Shown: positions 1-11,479, numbered from the stretch's first letter. The stretch is 64,000 nucleotides of DNA from Bolinopsis microptera (GCF_026151205.1 NC_087074.1:3534001-3598000), one strand, 5' to 3'. Numbers and translations are program-made. The notes: generated by a model from the letters alone, not told the origin.

Positions 1-564
1 CTAGTAAGTTAGGAACCCTATTTATAGATTATAGTACGTCAATGAGTTACCAAGGTAGTGACTGATAGTTAACGACTTAGCATTCGCCTATAATATCAGC
101 TGATGTAACCTAAACAGGTACGCTGTCATCTGACTTCTGAGAGAATTTCGTGTTTTCAGTTATTAAAGTCAGCTGATATGCGGTAGTTAATATACTATGT
201 TATCATTCAGTGACCTTGTTATAACAGCTACCACGAGAATGGTTACGCCACCATTAATTAGAAAAATTCAATTAGATGATGAAGCGGAGACATAAAAGTT
301 GAGCATTTGCCAGAATTCGGATGGTTATCGAGTCATAATCGAGGAACAATTCAAAACTGCACGACTTGCAGCAGTGCCAATTCTAATCACATTCCTTTTT
401 TTTATTAGATTCGGTAATCTTATTTCTACCTCATACACAGATTATTATAACGAAATGTGAGTTAAATGAACCGAGGGCCGTTGTCGTGCCATGTGGTAAA
501 CGGAATGCGCTAAATAATTTTTTGAAATTTCAGCATTTCAGCGCGCGCGTTCTCACCTAGCGAC
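1..564. other. Intergenic, no gene seen
   Basis: AT-rich sequence without a convincing exon or repeat. A GC-richer stretch begins near 535 and leads into the TIR-bounded block starting at 565. Confidence 0.5.
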
Positions 565-1084
565 CCACGGCTGTTCAGAACGTCGATTTCTGCGATTCTA
601 ATTAGACAGGATTACCCTAGGATTTATCCTAGCGCGTCCGAGATCTCTCGGATTTTATCAATCCTAACGCCGATCCAGTCCCCCCAGGATACCTCCGATG
701 AATTCCTATCGCCGAGCGGCGATAGGATGTGTAAGTTCCGAGAGGCGATAGGATTTGCTCTCGGACCCGATAGGAAATTAAAAACCTATCGGATCCGAGC
801 GCTAATCCTAGCGGAGATAGGATTTAACAATTCCGAGTGCCGATAGGATTTGCTCTCGGACCCGATAGGATACTCAAATCCTATAGGATCCGAGAGCAAA
901 TCCGAGAGGCGATCAAATTTCAAATATCAGGACCGATATAATTGGAAGACGACGCATATCTAACTGTAGGTTGAAACTTCATGCTTTCTGTCAGTTAACT
1001 TCAGGATCATATCATCGCTTTATCTTAAGTTGATCCACGGTTGCCTGCAGGTTACAACAACATGGAGGTTGTTTAGTTTAAATT

Positions 1085-2975
1085 AAGTAGATAAATGATA
1101 ACTTGAAGCTAACTTGTAGTTCTCTATAAGAGTTAACTCTAGGATACCTTGTAGTACTCTTCAAGTTAACTTCAGGATACCTTGTAGTACTCTTCAAGTT
1201 AACTACAGGATACCTTGTAGTACTCTTCAAGTTAACTTCAGGATACCTTATAGTACCCTTCAAGTTAACTTCAGAATACCTTGTAGTACTCTTCAAGTTA
1301 ACTTCAGGTTACCTTGTAGTACTTTTTGAGTTAACTCCAGGATACCTTGTAGTACTCTTCAAGTCAACTTCAGGATAACTTGTAGTACTCTTCAAGTTAA
1401 CTTCAGGATACCTTGTAGTACTCTTCAAGTTAAGTTCAGGATACCTTGTAGTACTCTTCAAGTTAACTTCAGGATATAACCTTGTAGTACTTTTTGAGTT
1501 AACTCCAGGATACTTTGTAGTACTCTTCAAGTTAACTTCAGGTTACCTTGTAGTACTCTTCAAGTTAACTCTAGGATACCTTGTAGTACTCTTCAAGTTA
1601 ACTTCAGGTTAACTTGTAGTACTCTTCAAGTTAAGTTCAGGATACCTTGTAGTACTCTTCAAGTCACCTTCAGGATAACTTAAGTAGTACTCTTCAAGTT
1701 AAATCCAGGATATAACCTTGTACTTTTTGAGTTAAATCCAGGATACTTTGTAGTACTCTTCAAGTTAACTTCAGGTTACCTTGTAGTACTCTTCAAGTTA
1801 ACTTCAGGATATAACCTTGTAGTACTTTTTGAGTTAAATCCAGGATACTTTGTAGTACTCTTCAAGTTAACTTCAGGATACCTTGTAGTACTCTTCAAGT
1901 TAAGTTCAGGATACCTAGTAGTACTCTTCAAGTTAACTTCAGGATATAACCTTGTAGTACTTTTTGAGTTAACTCTAGGATACCTTGTAGTACTCTTCAA
2001 GTTAAGTTCAGGATACCTTGTAGTACTCTTCAAGTTAACTTCAGGATACCTTGTAGTACTCTTCAAGTTAACTTCAGGTTACCTTGTAGTACTCTTCAAG
2101 TTAAGTTCAGGATACCTTGTAGTACTCTTCAAGTCACCTTCAGGTTACCTTGTAGTACTCTTCAAGTTAAGTTCAGGATACCTTGTAGTACTCTTCAAGT
2201 CAACTTCAGGATAACTTGTAGTACTCTTCAAGTTAAGTTCAGGATACCTTGTAGTACTCTTCAAGTCACCTTCAGGATACCTTGTAGTACCCTTCAAGTT
2301 AAGTTCAGGATACCTTGTAGTACCCTTCAAGTTAACTTCAGGATATAACCTTGTAGTACTTTTTGAGTTAACTCTAGGATACCTTGTAGTACTCTTCAAG
2401 TCAACTTCAGGATAACTTGTAGTACTCTTCAAGTTAACTTCAGGTTACCTTGTAGTACTCTTCAAGTTAAGTTCAGGATACCTTGTAGTACTCTTCAAGT
2501 CACCTTCAGGTTACCTTGTAGTACTCTTCAAGTTAAGTTCAGGATACCTTGTAGTACTCTTCAAGTTAACTTCAGGATACCTTGTAGTACTCTTCAAGTT
2601 AAGTTCAGGATACCTTGTAGTACTCTTCAAGTCACCTTCAGGTTACCTTGTAGTACTCTTCAAGTTAAGTTCAGGATACCTTGTAGTACTCTTCAAGTTA
2701 ACTTCAGGATATAACCTTGTAGTACTTTTTGAGTTAAATCCAGGATACTTTGTAGTACTCTTCAAGTTAACTTCAGGATACCTTGTAGTACTCTTCAAGT
2801 TAACTTCAGGATACCTTATAGTACCCTTCAAGTTATCTTCAGGATACCTTGTAGTACTCTTCAAGTTAACTTCAGGATAACTTGTAGTAATTTTTGAGTT
2901 AACTCTAGGATACCTTGTAGTACCCTTCAAGTTAACTTCAGGATACCTTGTAGTACTCTTCAAGTTAACTTAAGA
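1085..2975. repeat. 33-bp minisatellite, about 57 copies
   Basis: The unit contains GTTAACTTCAGGATACCTTG followed by TAGTACTCTTCAA. Variants differ at few positions (GTTAAG, GTCACC, TTTTTGAGTTAAATCC, GGATATAACC). Because 33 is a multiple of three, the minus strand reads as an 11-residue repeat (KSTTRYPEVNL) over long stretches, but stops break it repeatedly and there is no start, signal or splice context. Degenerate copies occur upstream from about 955. Confidence 0.9.
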
Positions 2976-3230
2976 ATATATTCTAATCAATTTTGAGCAG
3001 ATAACAATGTTTCAGATAGATCTTAGAATGAAACTCCAAAGCCCTTTCAGACAAAACTTTGTAGCTATTCTAAGCCATGTTATTCTGACATTTGGAAACA
3101 TTTCCTTGCGTTTGAACATAGACTATATTGCTAAGGATAAAATGCTATTCTTAATAACCACTGCAATTCTGAAAAAGCCATTCACAATTTCTTCTGTTCA
3201 GTAAAACAATTCTTCGGAAACATAACAAAA

Positions 3231-3348
3231 GGATACGGCACCGGGAATTCCCAGGCGGTCACCCATCCAAGTACTAACCCGGCCTGCAGTTGCTTAACTT
3301 CCCAGATCGAACGAGATGGGGTGTATTCAACCGAGTATGGCCGTATCC
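3231..3348 (-). rRNA. 5S ribosomal RNA gene
   Basis: On the minus strand the 118-nt sequence starts GGATACGGCCATACTCGG and ends CCGGTGCCGTATCC, so the 5' and 3' ends pair as helix I. The internal control region is present: an A-box-like AAGTTAAGCAACTGCAGGCC and a C-box GGATGGGTGACCGCCTGGG, followed by GGAATTCCCGG. A run of four T follows the 3' end on the transcribed strand, a Pol III terminator. Length and motifs fit an intact gene. It sits alone inside a repeat block rather than in a 5S array, so a dispersed or transposed copy is likely. Confidence 0.9.
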
Positions 3349-3735
3349 AATGATGATGAATTTTGCTTCTCTATATGTTCTCATTAATTTTACGGAAGAA
3401 TGAAAACATACTAAAAGTTAATATTTTAAATTTTTTTTTTCATGTTTTCGATCTCGATGGAATTTTATTTGAGTTCGGAAACGCGCAACACGCATTTTAT
3501 CTCCCGGAAATGGTAAATCCGAGAGCACACCTCTCGGAAACGTAAAATCCTAGAGCTAGGCTCTCGGATTTTTTTATCCTATCGCCTCTCAAAAATAAAA
3601 TCCGAGCGCCTAGCGATCAGGAGCGATCGGACGACGATCTGAAATGCGATCGGATCGCCCTAGGACAGCGAACGTCGTCCAACCAGGAATGGCGTAATCC
3701 TATCGGATTAGAATCCACGCTAGAACAGCCGTGGA

Positions 3736-3793
3736 CTACCGACTTTCTCGTGATTTGATTGGTCGACCAATCAAATCACGAGAAAGTCGGTAG
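3736..3793. repeat. Perfect 58-bp palindrome
   Basis: Two 29-bp arms with no spacer, centred on GGTCGACC. It abuts the right end of the TIR-bounded block. Confidence 0.95.
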
Positions 3794-4928
3794 TAACACT
3801 TCCCGCTGGAAGTTTGACTACCAACTTGAACCTAGAACCTCACGTGTAAAACGTGATAGATATTTATTGACCGAACACATTTATTAATGTTAGACACAAT
3901 TGTAGATATCGGATAATATGAGTTAGGATATTGTTATTTCTTGTGATATTGCATATTTGAACTGGAATTTTGAAGCTTTACAGTGTTTAAAGTTTACACT
4001 ATAAATTGTGTGCGTGTATTTTTAAACATACACATTTCTTGAAACTCAAAACTGCCACTGAATAAACACTTGCTGCCAGGGTGACCAACAGAGTGGCCTA
4101 TATCATGCTTCGCATCTAGCATATTCTGCCAAATATTATTTGTTGATGGTTGAGAGAATCTGTGATAGTATGAAGTGACCAGATATTTGTTCCGTCATCC
4201 GTGGGTTTATGATATATATTGAATTAGTAACGAATATTTGTCACTTTTCCCTTATCAGAGGGTCTATCATTTTGAAGTACAATTGAGATTGGCTTTAATC
4301 TCCTCTGAGTAACACAAGTTATTGGCAATAACTTGTGTTACTCAGAGGAGATAAAAGCCAATCTCAATTTTACTTTTCACCACAGTTTTCTTAGTGATAA
4401 ACACATTTCCACGAATACTGGACTATGTTGTTCATTATTTAAACTTTCTTGATATGCATAGAGCCAACCTGACTGTCACCTTAATAGCTTTTATCATTGA
4501 ATAAAATGTCTTATGAAAGTACGTGATGAATTTCTGCTTGAGAATAAAGAAGATGGGATAGAAATGTGTAAACTTTTTATTTATTTCATCTCCGAATAAA
4601 AGTTATGTGGCATGATAAATTCATCTGATTTTAGGCTGGTTGCATGATTGAGAGCCCCATCGTTGAAACTTGTTCAAATTGCATTCAAACAAACTAAAGA
4701 AGTCGCTTTGAGCTCTCACTTGATGCTACTATAATAAGCGAGTGAGAGATCTCGCAGCTATTCTGTTACTGCAGAATTAGTCCGTCGTCTTGGAGTTTAC
4801 CGGGTTATAGTGTTTCACTGATTCGTCGACAGAATGTTAAGTCGGCCGGGATATGGTACATTTTGCTGCACTGTTAAATCGGAAAATTTAGTAAAAAAGA
4901 TATCTTTGTTAGCATAGGTTGAAAGGGA
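3794..4928. other. Intergenic, no gene seen
   Basis: AT-rich; no supported exon. It contains a near-perfect hairpin at 4281-4369 (separate entry). Confidence 0.5.
4281..4369. repeat. Near-perfect 89-bp hairpin
   Basis: Arms of about 43 bp, the left beginning AATTGAGATTGGCTTTAATC and the right ending with its complement, centred on ATTGGCAAT. One base differs between arms. Confidence 0.9.
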
Positions 4929-5209
4929 GCTGGGCAATGGGCACTGGGAACTGGGCACTGGGCACTACGCACTGGGAACTGGGCACTGGGAACTGGGAAC
5001 TGGGAACTGGGCACTGGGAACTGGGAACTGGGAACTGGGCACTGGGAACTGGGCACTGGGAACTGGGCACTGGGAACTGGAAACTGGGAACTGGGCACTG
5101 GGCACTGGGCACTGGGAACTGGGAACTGGGCACTGGGAACTGGGAACTGGGAACTGGGAACTGGGAACTGGGAACTGGGAACTGGGCACTGGGAACTGGG
5201 AACTGGGCA
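4929..5209. repeat. 7-bp minisatellite (ACTGGGA/ACTGGGC), about 40 units
   Basis: An uninterrupted run of CTGGGAA and CTGGGCA heptamers. A 7-bp period gives a 21-bp/7-residue period, so all frames stay open on both strands; these ORFs are artefacts. It lies in the 3' flank of the lectin pseudogene at 5232-5659. The same flank of the intact paralogue (about 7165-7205) has only a short purine run between the matching words GCATAGGTTG and GTTCTTGAA, so the expansion is specific to this copy. Confidence 0.95.
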
Positions 5210-5231
5210 GAAAGGGTGGAGTTCTTGAACC

Positions 5232-5659
5232 TCACAAGGGCTTGCTAAACTCGATTTTAATCAACTTACAGTCCATTATGTGTCCATAGACCTCTACTTC
5301 CGCAAAATTGAGATAGACCTCTAGATAAGCGTCTTCACGTCCTCTTATTGTAATTTCCGATCCCGCCACATTCAGATCAGGATAAGAGTAAGGATTTTTG
5401 TCAAGCTCGTATTCTATGTTCAGTGAACATGGACGACAATCAGTGTACAAGGAACGGAACATCGAATTTAAAAGAATGTATCTTATACAACCATTTTACG
5501 TATTTATGTTCGAATAAATGTGTATTGTGTACTATACATAATACAAGATTATACATAAACTTGGAGATTGATTTGAAAGCACTTACATTTGCATTCATTT
5601 GGAACTGCATCTGCTAAAATACTCCTTTGAAGTTGAAGCAAAATAGTTGCTATAAACAT
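5232..5659 (-). pseudogene. F-type lectin, deleted paralogue
   Basis: Broken copy of the intact lectin at 7266-8095. Exon 1 (5587-5659, 73 nt, same length and phase) is preserved and encodes a signal peptide starting MFIATILLQLQRSILADA, followed by a GTAAGT donor. The end of exon 3 is preserved and encodes GSEITIRG and FAEVEVYG, the last strand of the F-type lectin fold. One deletion appears to run from the middle of intron 1 into exon 3, removing exon 2 and the WWKV and sugar-binding region. Sequence before IEYE in the remaining exon has no match in the paralogue. A short chimeric product cannot be excluded. Confidence 0.75.
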
Positions 5660-5900
5660 AGCTATAGCTTCCTTTGCTGAAGGGAACTAAATAAATAAAT
5701 CATTAATAACTAACATTACGAGAAAGGATTTATTTTCAAAGTGAAATAATTTTGAATCGTTTGAAAGTATGAATTTTAAGACTAAATTTACTAGTTCTAT
5801 TCCTAGATAATGATGGTGATATATTCATACTTTGAAATTAACAACTGTAGTTTAAAATTATATTTCATAAGGCTGTATTAATGTATTATGCACGATTGCC

Positions 5901-5950
5901 ATGACGTCATCTTAGCAACCCAACCATGACATCATCTTAGCAACCCGACC
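5901..5950 (-). promoter_or_regulatory. Duplicated CRE plus RFX-like half-site
   Basis: Two tandem 25-bp units, ATGACGTCATCTTAGCAACC and then ATGACATCATCTTAGCAACC, each followed by a few more matching bases. The first has a perfect CRE (TGACGTCA, 5902-5909). Both carry TTAGCAAC, which resembles an X-box half-site of RFX factors. The pair lies about 240 bp upstream of the start codon of the minus-strand lectin pseudogene. Function is inferred from motifs only. Confidence 0.4.
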
Positions 5951-7265
5951 ACATATAATAGTATTATTGTGCAACCTATCTGGACTAGGGATGTCACCTG
6001 AAAAACAAATTTTAGTTCTCGAGCCTTGCCATTAAAGTACTGGACATCTTAGCGGAGGACTACTCGGTAGAGGACAGTGCAACAGAATCACATGAAACAA
6101 CTCTATAAACTCAGCACCCGAGCAACTGAACACAAAGGCAAAGATCGCTATTCTGTTAGCTTTAATGCAGAGGTACGAGGTTGCTCAATGCTCATTTCCT
6201 GAGTTCGTAGGGTAATGTCCGTAGGGTATTGTTCTGTGTTCTTAACGGTACCAAATTTCCTTCTAGCATTAGTGGCTTGCCGGCTAAGATTGTTATAATA
6301 CGTTAGGAAGTAAGAGTACGAGTTTTACTCACATCACAACGTCCTATTTCTTGTAAGTACAGCTTATCATTCTCGCTACAAGTTATTGGCGGGTCTCTTT
6401 TTAAAGGGTGATCTGACCACTGACCAGTTACCAAATGGTGCCTAGTTTGTCCAGGACTAAAATAGATTTAAGACGTCTTTAGGCTCATGGTTTCACAGCC
6501 CGCATGAAATAACGAAAATGATTCTTTCACGTCTAATTTGATGCACTCAAAATTTATTAAATTTATAAGGCAGAAATACTTGAATTATTTGTCTGGCAAC
6601 TGTACTTGTTATACCTCTACTTCAAATTTTTTTAAACCAGAAACAATCGAAGTCTTCATTCTTGAATTATTCGCAATTTTTTTATTATCATGTGAGCCAA
6701 ATTGAGTTTATCTCTAAGGATAAAACAAAATCACAACTTAAATAGAATAAATGAAGGAGGTTAAATACTAAATAGTTGATTAGATAAATTATCAGCAGAC
6801 GTCGCATTGGTTTTTATCTATTTAAATCATAGTTCATAGTTGGGGGAATTGTTAAATATATACGCCGCGCACTGAGGAATTTAACACAATTCTGCCTCAC
6901 GCAAATTATGCAGGAGCAACCCTTCTTTCTTGTCGTCATGGCAAAGTGTGACACGCTGATGGAAGGACGGACAACATATTATCCAGAGTCCAGACCAAAC
7001 CACCCCGATCTCCAAAATCCCTCTTTTTCTGCACCAACAACGGATACTCTGTTTTGTGATGAATAAGTTATATGGCAACAAAAGCCACCACAATTTTACG
7101 CACTAAATTTCATAATGCATCGATTGAATTACCACAAAACTCCTGAAACTTTAAGATATCTATGTTGGCATAGGTTGGAAGGGAAGGGAAGGGGGGGGTT
7201 CTTGAAATTTTGTACTCTGTCTTAATGGGGCAGAATAAAGTAAATTTATTGAAGGGGCACGTAAT
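5951..7265. other. Intergenic, no gene seen
   Basis: AT-rich, no exon with matching splice signals. The last 100 bases are the 3' flank of the intact lectin gene and include a G-rich run near 7190. Confidence 0.5.
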
Positions 7266-8095
7266 TTATTGCTTACTAAACTTGACTTTAATCAACTTAC
7301 AGTTCACTATTATGTGTCCATAGACCTCTACTTCCGCAATATTAAGCTCATGTTCTGGATGATTTTGTTCACGTACACGTCCTCTTATCGTAATTTCCAA
7401 TCCTGCCACATTCAGACCAGGATAAGAGTAAAGATTTTTGTTACGCTCGTATTCTATCGTGATGACCAAAACGTCTCCGACATAAACTCTGACTCCGTCT
7501 AATCTAACGGAGCAGCAGTCTTGCCGATTGTAGATGTCGATTGTGTTGATAAAGGAGTATTTTTGAAGTTTCACTTTCCACCACGCATCTGGACCCTTCG
7601 AGGCTGTATGAACAATCTCATTGCTGAGGAGTAAGGAGTGACGGTATATTAATTGTCAATTTGTCCATACAGACACAAATGACATTCCTAAATACTCTTT
7701 AAAATTAAAATTTCATTTGCTTATTAAAGTTTTGTAAACCCTCACCTGTTGCTTCTAAGATGCGTCCCACTCCCATTCCTGTTTCCATCTATTGCTAAAC
7801 TCGCGGGGGAATAGGTAGAAACGTAATCTATTTGAGAAGCTATCCCATCTCGTGCAATGTTTTTACAAGGTCTCCCTGAAAATGGACGAAAATCCGTTTA
7901 AACTCTGCAGTACAAAAAAGCAGCGCGTCGTTGCAAAGTTAAGCAAAAAATATTAATTTTGTGACGTGTCCATATTTGAATAGATGTGTAGTAGAATCAT
8001 ATATTGATTTGAAAGAACTTACAGGTGCATTTATTCGGAATCGCTTCTGCTATTAGACTTCGTTGCAATTGAAGCAGAACAATCGCTATTAACAT
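7266..8095 (-). CDS. Secreted F-type lectin (fucolectin-like), 3 exons
   Basis: Exons on the minus strand: 8023-8095, 7746-7875 and 7266-7623. All junctions are GT-AG and keep phase (1, then 2), giving 186 residues. Residues 1-18 form a hydrophobic signal peptide (MLIAIVLLQLQRSLIAEA). The rest is one F-type lectin domain (FTP, F5/8C-related): it starts RPCKNIARDGIASQ, then SLAIDGNRNG, DAWWKVKL, the CCSVRLDGVRVYVGD segment around the usual sugar-binding arginine, then GLEITIRG and IAEVEVYG. Proteins of this family bind fucose and act in innate recognition in fish and invertebrates. The strict HX26RXDX4R/K fucose motif is not obvious, so specificity is uncertain. A deleted paralogue lies 1.6 kb downstream on the same strand. 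Confidence 0.85.
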
Positions 8096-8330
8096 ATTTT
8101 CTTCTGCTGAAGTGCGTTAAGATTTATTTTCGTGCGTATAAGTATGTTTTACTTAAAATATATGGAACTATGGTTAAGTAAATAAACAAAACACCAAGAG
8201 GGCGATAAATTCGATTTCGAGAAAATTTCCACGAAGATCCCCCGCTCGGCTCTTAAGCAGTTATTACCCTTATTCTTAACAGTTAACAATAACGAGTCGA
8301 AGTTAATATAGCCGATTATAATGTAATTAA

Positions 8331-8576
8331 AAAATCACAACACTGCTCCAATCATCTTTGCACGTGCACTCACTAAACGTGCGCGTTACTAATGCTTTAA
8401 TCACAATGAAATAATCACAACACTGCTGCAATCATCTTTGCACGTGCACTCACTAAACGTGCGCGTTACTAATGCTTTAATCACAATGAAATAATCACAA
8501 CACTGCTGCAATCATCTTTGCACGTGCACTCACTAAACGTGCGCGTTACTAATACTTTAATCACAACAAAGCAGAT
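8331..8576. repeat. 80-bp tandem repeat, three copies
   Basis: Three near-identical units containing CACTGCTGCAATCATCTTTG and CACTAAACGTGCGCGTTACT, with copy starts at about 8341, 8421 and 8501. It lies upstream of the lectin gene start (8095). Confidence 0.9.
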
Positions 8577-9597
8577 CATCATACTGCTCCAATCATCTAT
8601 GAAATAAGATACAAGTTTGGGAAAAAGTTACAGGTACAAGTTACAGAATGCAAGTCACATTCACATTTCACATCCTTCAATTAACTTTTTAAACTTATAT
8701 CCCACAGAATAACACTTCACTGAATTGATTTCTTTATCTAGTTAGGAGCTGAAGTTAGGGACCCGGACAGAGTGTTCACAAAACCTCGCACGTTTTCTCC
8801 CTCTTCCCTGGCCCCCCTTTCTTGACTCACTCATCTGGATTAGATACTTAGCATGCTAATTCTAGCGAAGCTTCCAGTCTCCAAAACCTTATGGCTTGAA
8901 TAAAAACTATAGAGCAATGAGCAAGCAGTTAGAGTAATCTTATGGCTTGAATTTACCTGGGGACCTCAGGCTATTATATTTATGTTCATAATCATAATCG
9001 AATAGAGATTTGGCGGAATGACAGGCTGAGCGCGGCCCAGTGAGGCTTGAATAAAAACTATAGAGTAATGAGCAAGCAGTTAGATTGGAGCAAAGCATTT
9101 ATGAGGATGCGCCATACTCTCATGCGACTGTGTGATGGTCTAGCCAGGAACATTTATGACCAGCAATACTACAAATGGTTGATGCCCCTCCCCTCGCTCA
9201 CTCCCAATGAATAAACAAACACGAGCACCCAGAAATGAAGGAATGGAGCTCGCTCTCAAATGTGATGGTAATATATATATAGTCACTCTTATGAACTGAC
9301 TCCGGCCCGGTCCTGTGACCCCCAACTGTTTTCATTGTTCTCCAAAAGTGTTAACAATGGAGCATGAGATACTCTAGAAAGTCCTAGTGCTGTAAATCAG
9401 TTAATTGAGACTCGATAAGTTGAGAGTTATTAAAGCTTCTATCGTCAGTCTTTCTAATTCTTCTCCAAATTCTTCTCTTTTAGGAATAAATTTAGCATTG
9501 AGAAAAGTTTTAAATTTTGTATATTTTAGATTTTGTTATCTCCCTGGAATACACTGATTAACACAGATAACTATTTCAGGTTGGCTTCCGCCCAGAG
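8577..9597. other. Intergenic with a short direct repeat
   Basis: A segment of about 45 bp (GGCTTGAATAAAAACTATAG and following bases) occurs at about 8893 and again at about 9045. No supported gene. Confidence 0.45.
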
Positions 9598-9780
9598 TTA
9601 TACGATGTAGCGGTCGGTGGCTTCTTCTTCCTCAGTGGCATCATCTTCTTTAGACTGGATGGTACCCTGCCCTTTGCTCATGCCATCTGGCACATCTTCG
9701 TATTTTTGGGGACCTACTACCACAGTACCGCTCTGGTAGAGTTGCTCATCAGAAATAGTAAAGAATTCCTCCATCCTCAC
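9598..9780 (-). CDS. Candidate short acidic ORF or C-terminal exon
   Basis: A 60-residue open frame on the minus strand beginning MRMEEFFTISDEQLYQSG and ending in an acidic stretch (DDATEEEEATDRYIV). Composition is protein-like (acidic, tyrosine endings), unlike the AT-rich shadow frames around it. It could be the last exon of a membrane protein's cytoplasmic tail or a small gene. No upstream exon with a clean acceptor was identified and no family was recognised. Confidence 0.25.
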   Translation of the reverse strand: MRMEEFFTISDEQLYQSGTVVVGPQKYEDVPDGMSKGQGTIQSKEDDATEEEEATDRYIV

Positions 9781-11305
9781 GGAGTTTAACTCTTGTTAAG
9801 CTGTAGGTTGAATTTGTAGAAATCGCAATTTGATGTGGAGACTTTAGTTTGATTAGTATGGACTTATTATTATATAATTGAATAATAATGTATTAATTTA
9901 CTAAGTTAGTGAAAAAATTAAGGTTTACAATTACATTGCTTTAGGCTATGTTTTTTCCAGTCCAAAAACTTTAGGGGAGCTTACAAGTTACCTGGTTAAG
10001 CAACTGAAAGCGAAACTGAAAGTGAAACAATATATAATATTGAGATGGAACTGGTGATGTTATATTTCTTTTATATTTGAACTGCCTTTTTATTTAAGTT
10101 TGGTGCTAGACCACAACACACCCGAATACTCAATAGTTATTATTATCACAATTCTGGCCGGAAAGGAAAACCTGTATGGATAAAATTTTTGAAAGTTGTC
10201 AGATGGATTAAGTTAGTCCTGTGATGTATCGGACAATAATTTTTGTATGTATTGCGTTTTACCCGGGTTGTGGTTGCTGCAATCTTTATATAATTTATAA
10301 TAAGAGAGTTAAAATTATTTTCATGATTGTAAATTTTCCCTCGACCGTTGATCTGTTTGTTGTATAGTAGTTGTTGAAAGCTGAAGCTTTGAATAGCTCG
10401 ATAAATGTGTTTTATGTGTAACACAATGATAAAATAGTTTTATATATGGGTTCTTAAATTTCAAGAAAATATCAAGATGTACCATGGATAACTTCCCAAC
10501 TTTTAAATGCCCTTAATATGTTAATAAAATGTGGTTGATATTTGCTGAGCATCCGATTGTTGCGATGACAAATGTTCCATGGCCATGCCATGTGTAGAAT
10601 TTAGTTTTTCTTAAATCTGTTGAAAGATCTGTATTAGCTGCTTCTTCTTTTGCTATCTATCTTTAATTTTACTGTTTCATTTTCCTCCCAAAATCTCATA
10701 AAGTCAATATGGAGAACTGGATCTGATTTTGGCTCATGGTACCCCGGAAATTTGTACTTATCCTGGAAATTTAGAAGCAAGGTGATCGTTATGAATATTG
10801 AAGATTCGAGGGACTTTTGGTGATGAAAAATGATCATCACCCCTCATCAGGCCTCAATTTTTATTCCTATTGCAGAATAAAGCTAACCTTCACTGTTTGT
10901 CAAATTGATAAACAAGGATTATTATATCAGCAAAATCATCGATTGAGGCTTTTACCCCTACAAGATTAAAAGTGGAACATCCTGTCGCACGGTGGAGAAA
11001 TAGATTTAAACCCAAACTAGCACCTTTTTTTTGGCCCAATCATTTTTACATATCTATTGATTTGACAAATTAAAACTACTGGGATAATGTTTTAAAACAA
11101 AATTACTTTCCAATTCTTAACATAACCCATCATACAATTGCGGTGGAAAATGAAAGAAAAAAGCCAACTGAAAATATTAAATACATTCATTCAGAAATGA
11201 AATCTTATATTCCATCTTGCTACTGTCCAGATTTTCTAGCCGTAGTTGCAACTGTAAGCAATACAGTTTACTTTACACACAAACGTAGTACGTACCCAGT
11301 AAACC
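9781..11305. other. Intergenic, part of a local duplication
   Basis: The stretch from about 10740 to 11305 matches 12590-12985 and 14510-14650 (shared words GAAGCAAGGTGA, ATCGTTATGAATATTGAAGA, TTCCATCTTGC). It is mostly the 3' flank of the minus-strand gene at 11480-12097. No further gene is seen. Confidence 0.5.
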
Positions 11306-11479
11306 TTACGTTAGATTTTCCTTTTTTGACTCATTCAGCATGCACTTTGCCAGCATTTTGCCAGACTTGTAAGAGATTTCTTTACAATCTTTGTCTTCTC
11401 GACACTTATTCATGGCAACATTGGAAAGTCCTCCTCGGCTAGTGCATAGGAAGTGTCTGCAATTATCCAGTTTCCATGT
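11306..11479 (-). pseudogene. PAN/apple-like C-terminal domain beyond a stop codon
   Basis: This continues in the same frame past the TGA at 11480-11482 of the upstream gene for 57 codons, to a TAA at 11306-11308. The translation has a cysteine pattern (DNCRHF, NKCREDKDCKEISYKSGKM, AKCMLN) like a PAN/apple module and aligns with the intact exon at 14592-14869. Compared with that exon it also lacks one base near 11325 (an A run), which causes the early TAA. It therefore looks like the former C-terminal domain of the gene, cut off by a nonsense codon and then decaying. Confidence 0.6.

Larger units (their letters stand above)
565..3734. mobile_element. TIR-bounded block with minisatellite and 5S gene
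   Basis: The ends are inverted: CCACGGCTGTTC at 565-576 and its complement at 3723-3734, with weaker similarity continuing inward (both arms carry GATTCTAAT and AGGATTA words). Sub-terminal zones (about 600-920 and 3480-3720) share short words in both orientations, GATAGGATT and CTCTCGGA, repeated many times. The centre is a 33-bp minisatellite, and a 5S rRNA gene sits near the right end. No transposase ORF is present. The architecture (TIRs, sub-terminal repeats, internal satellite) fits a non-autonomous DNA transposon. A clear target-site duplication was not found, so it could also be a satellite block with fortuitously inverted ends. Confidence 0.5.

Noticed and set aside
1078-2963. Long KSTTRYPEVNL repeat proteins on the minus strand
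   Set aside because: They come from a 33-bp minisatellite. Frames are broken many times and there is no start, signal or splice context.
4874-5248. Overlapping repeat proteins on both strands ([15 protein letters not shown])
   Set aside because: A 7-bp repeat without stops keeps every frame open; not evidence of coding.
6881-7093. 70-residue tryptophan/cysteine-rich minus-strand ORF
   Set aside because: No family, no neighbours in frame, no splice context.
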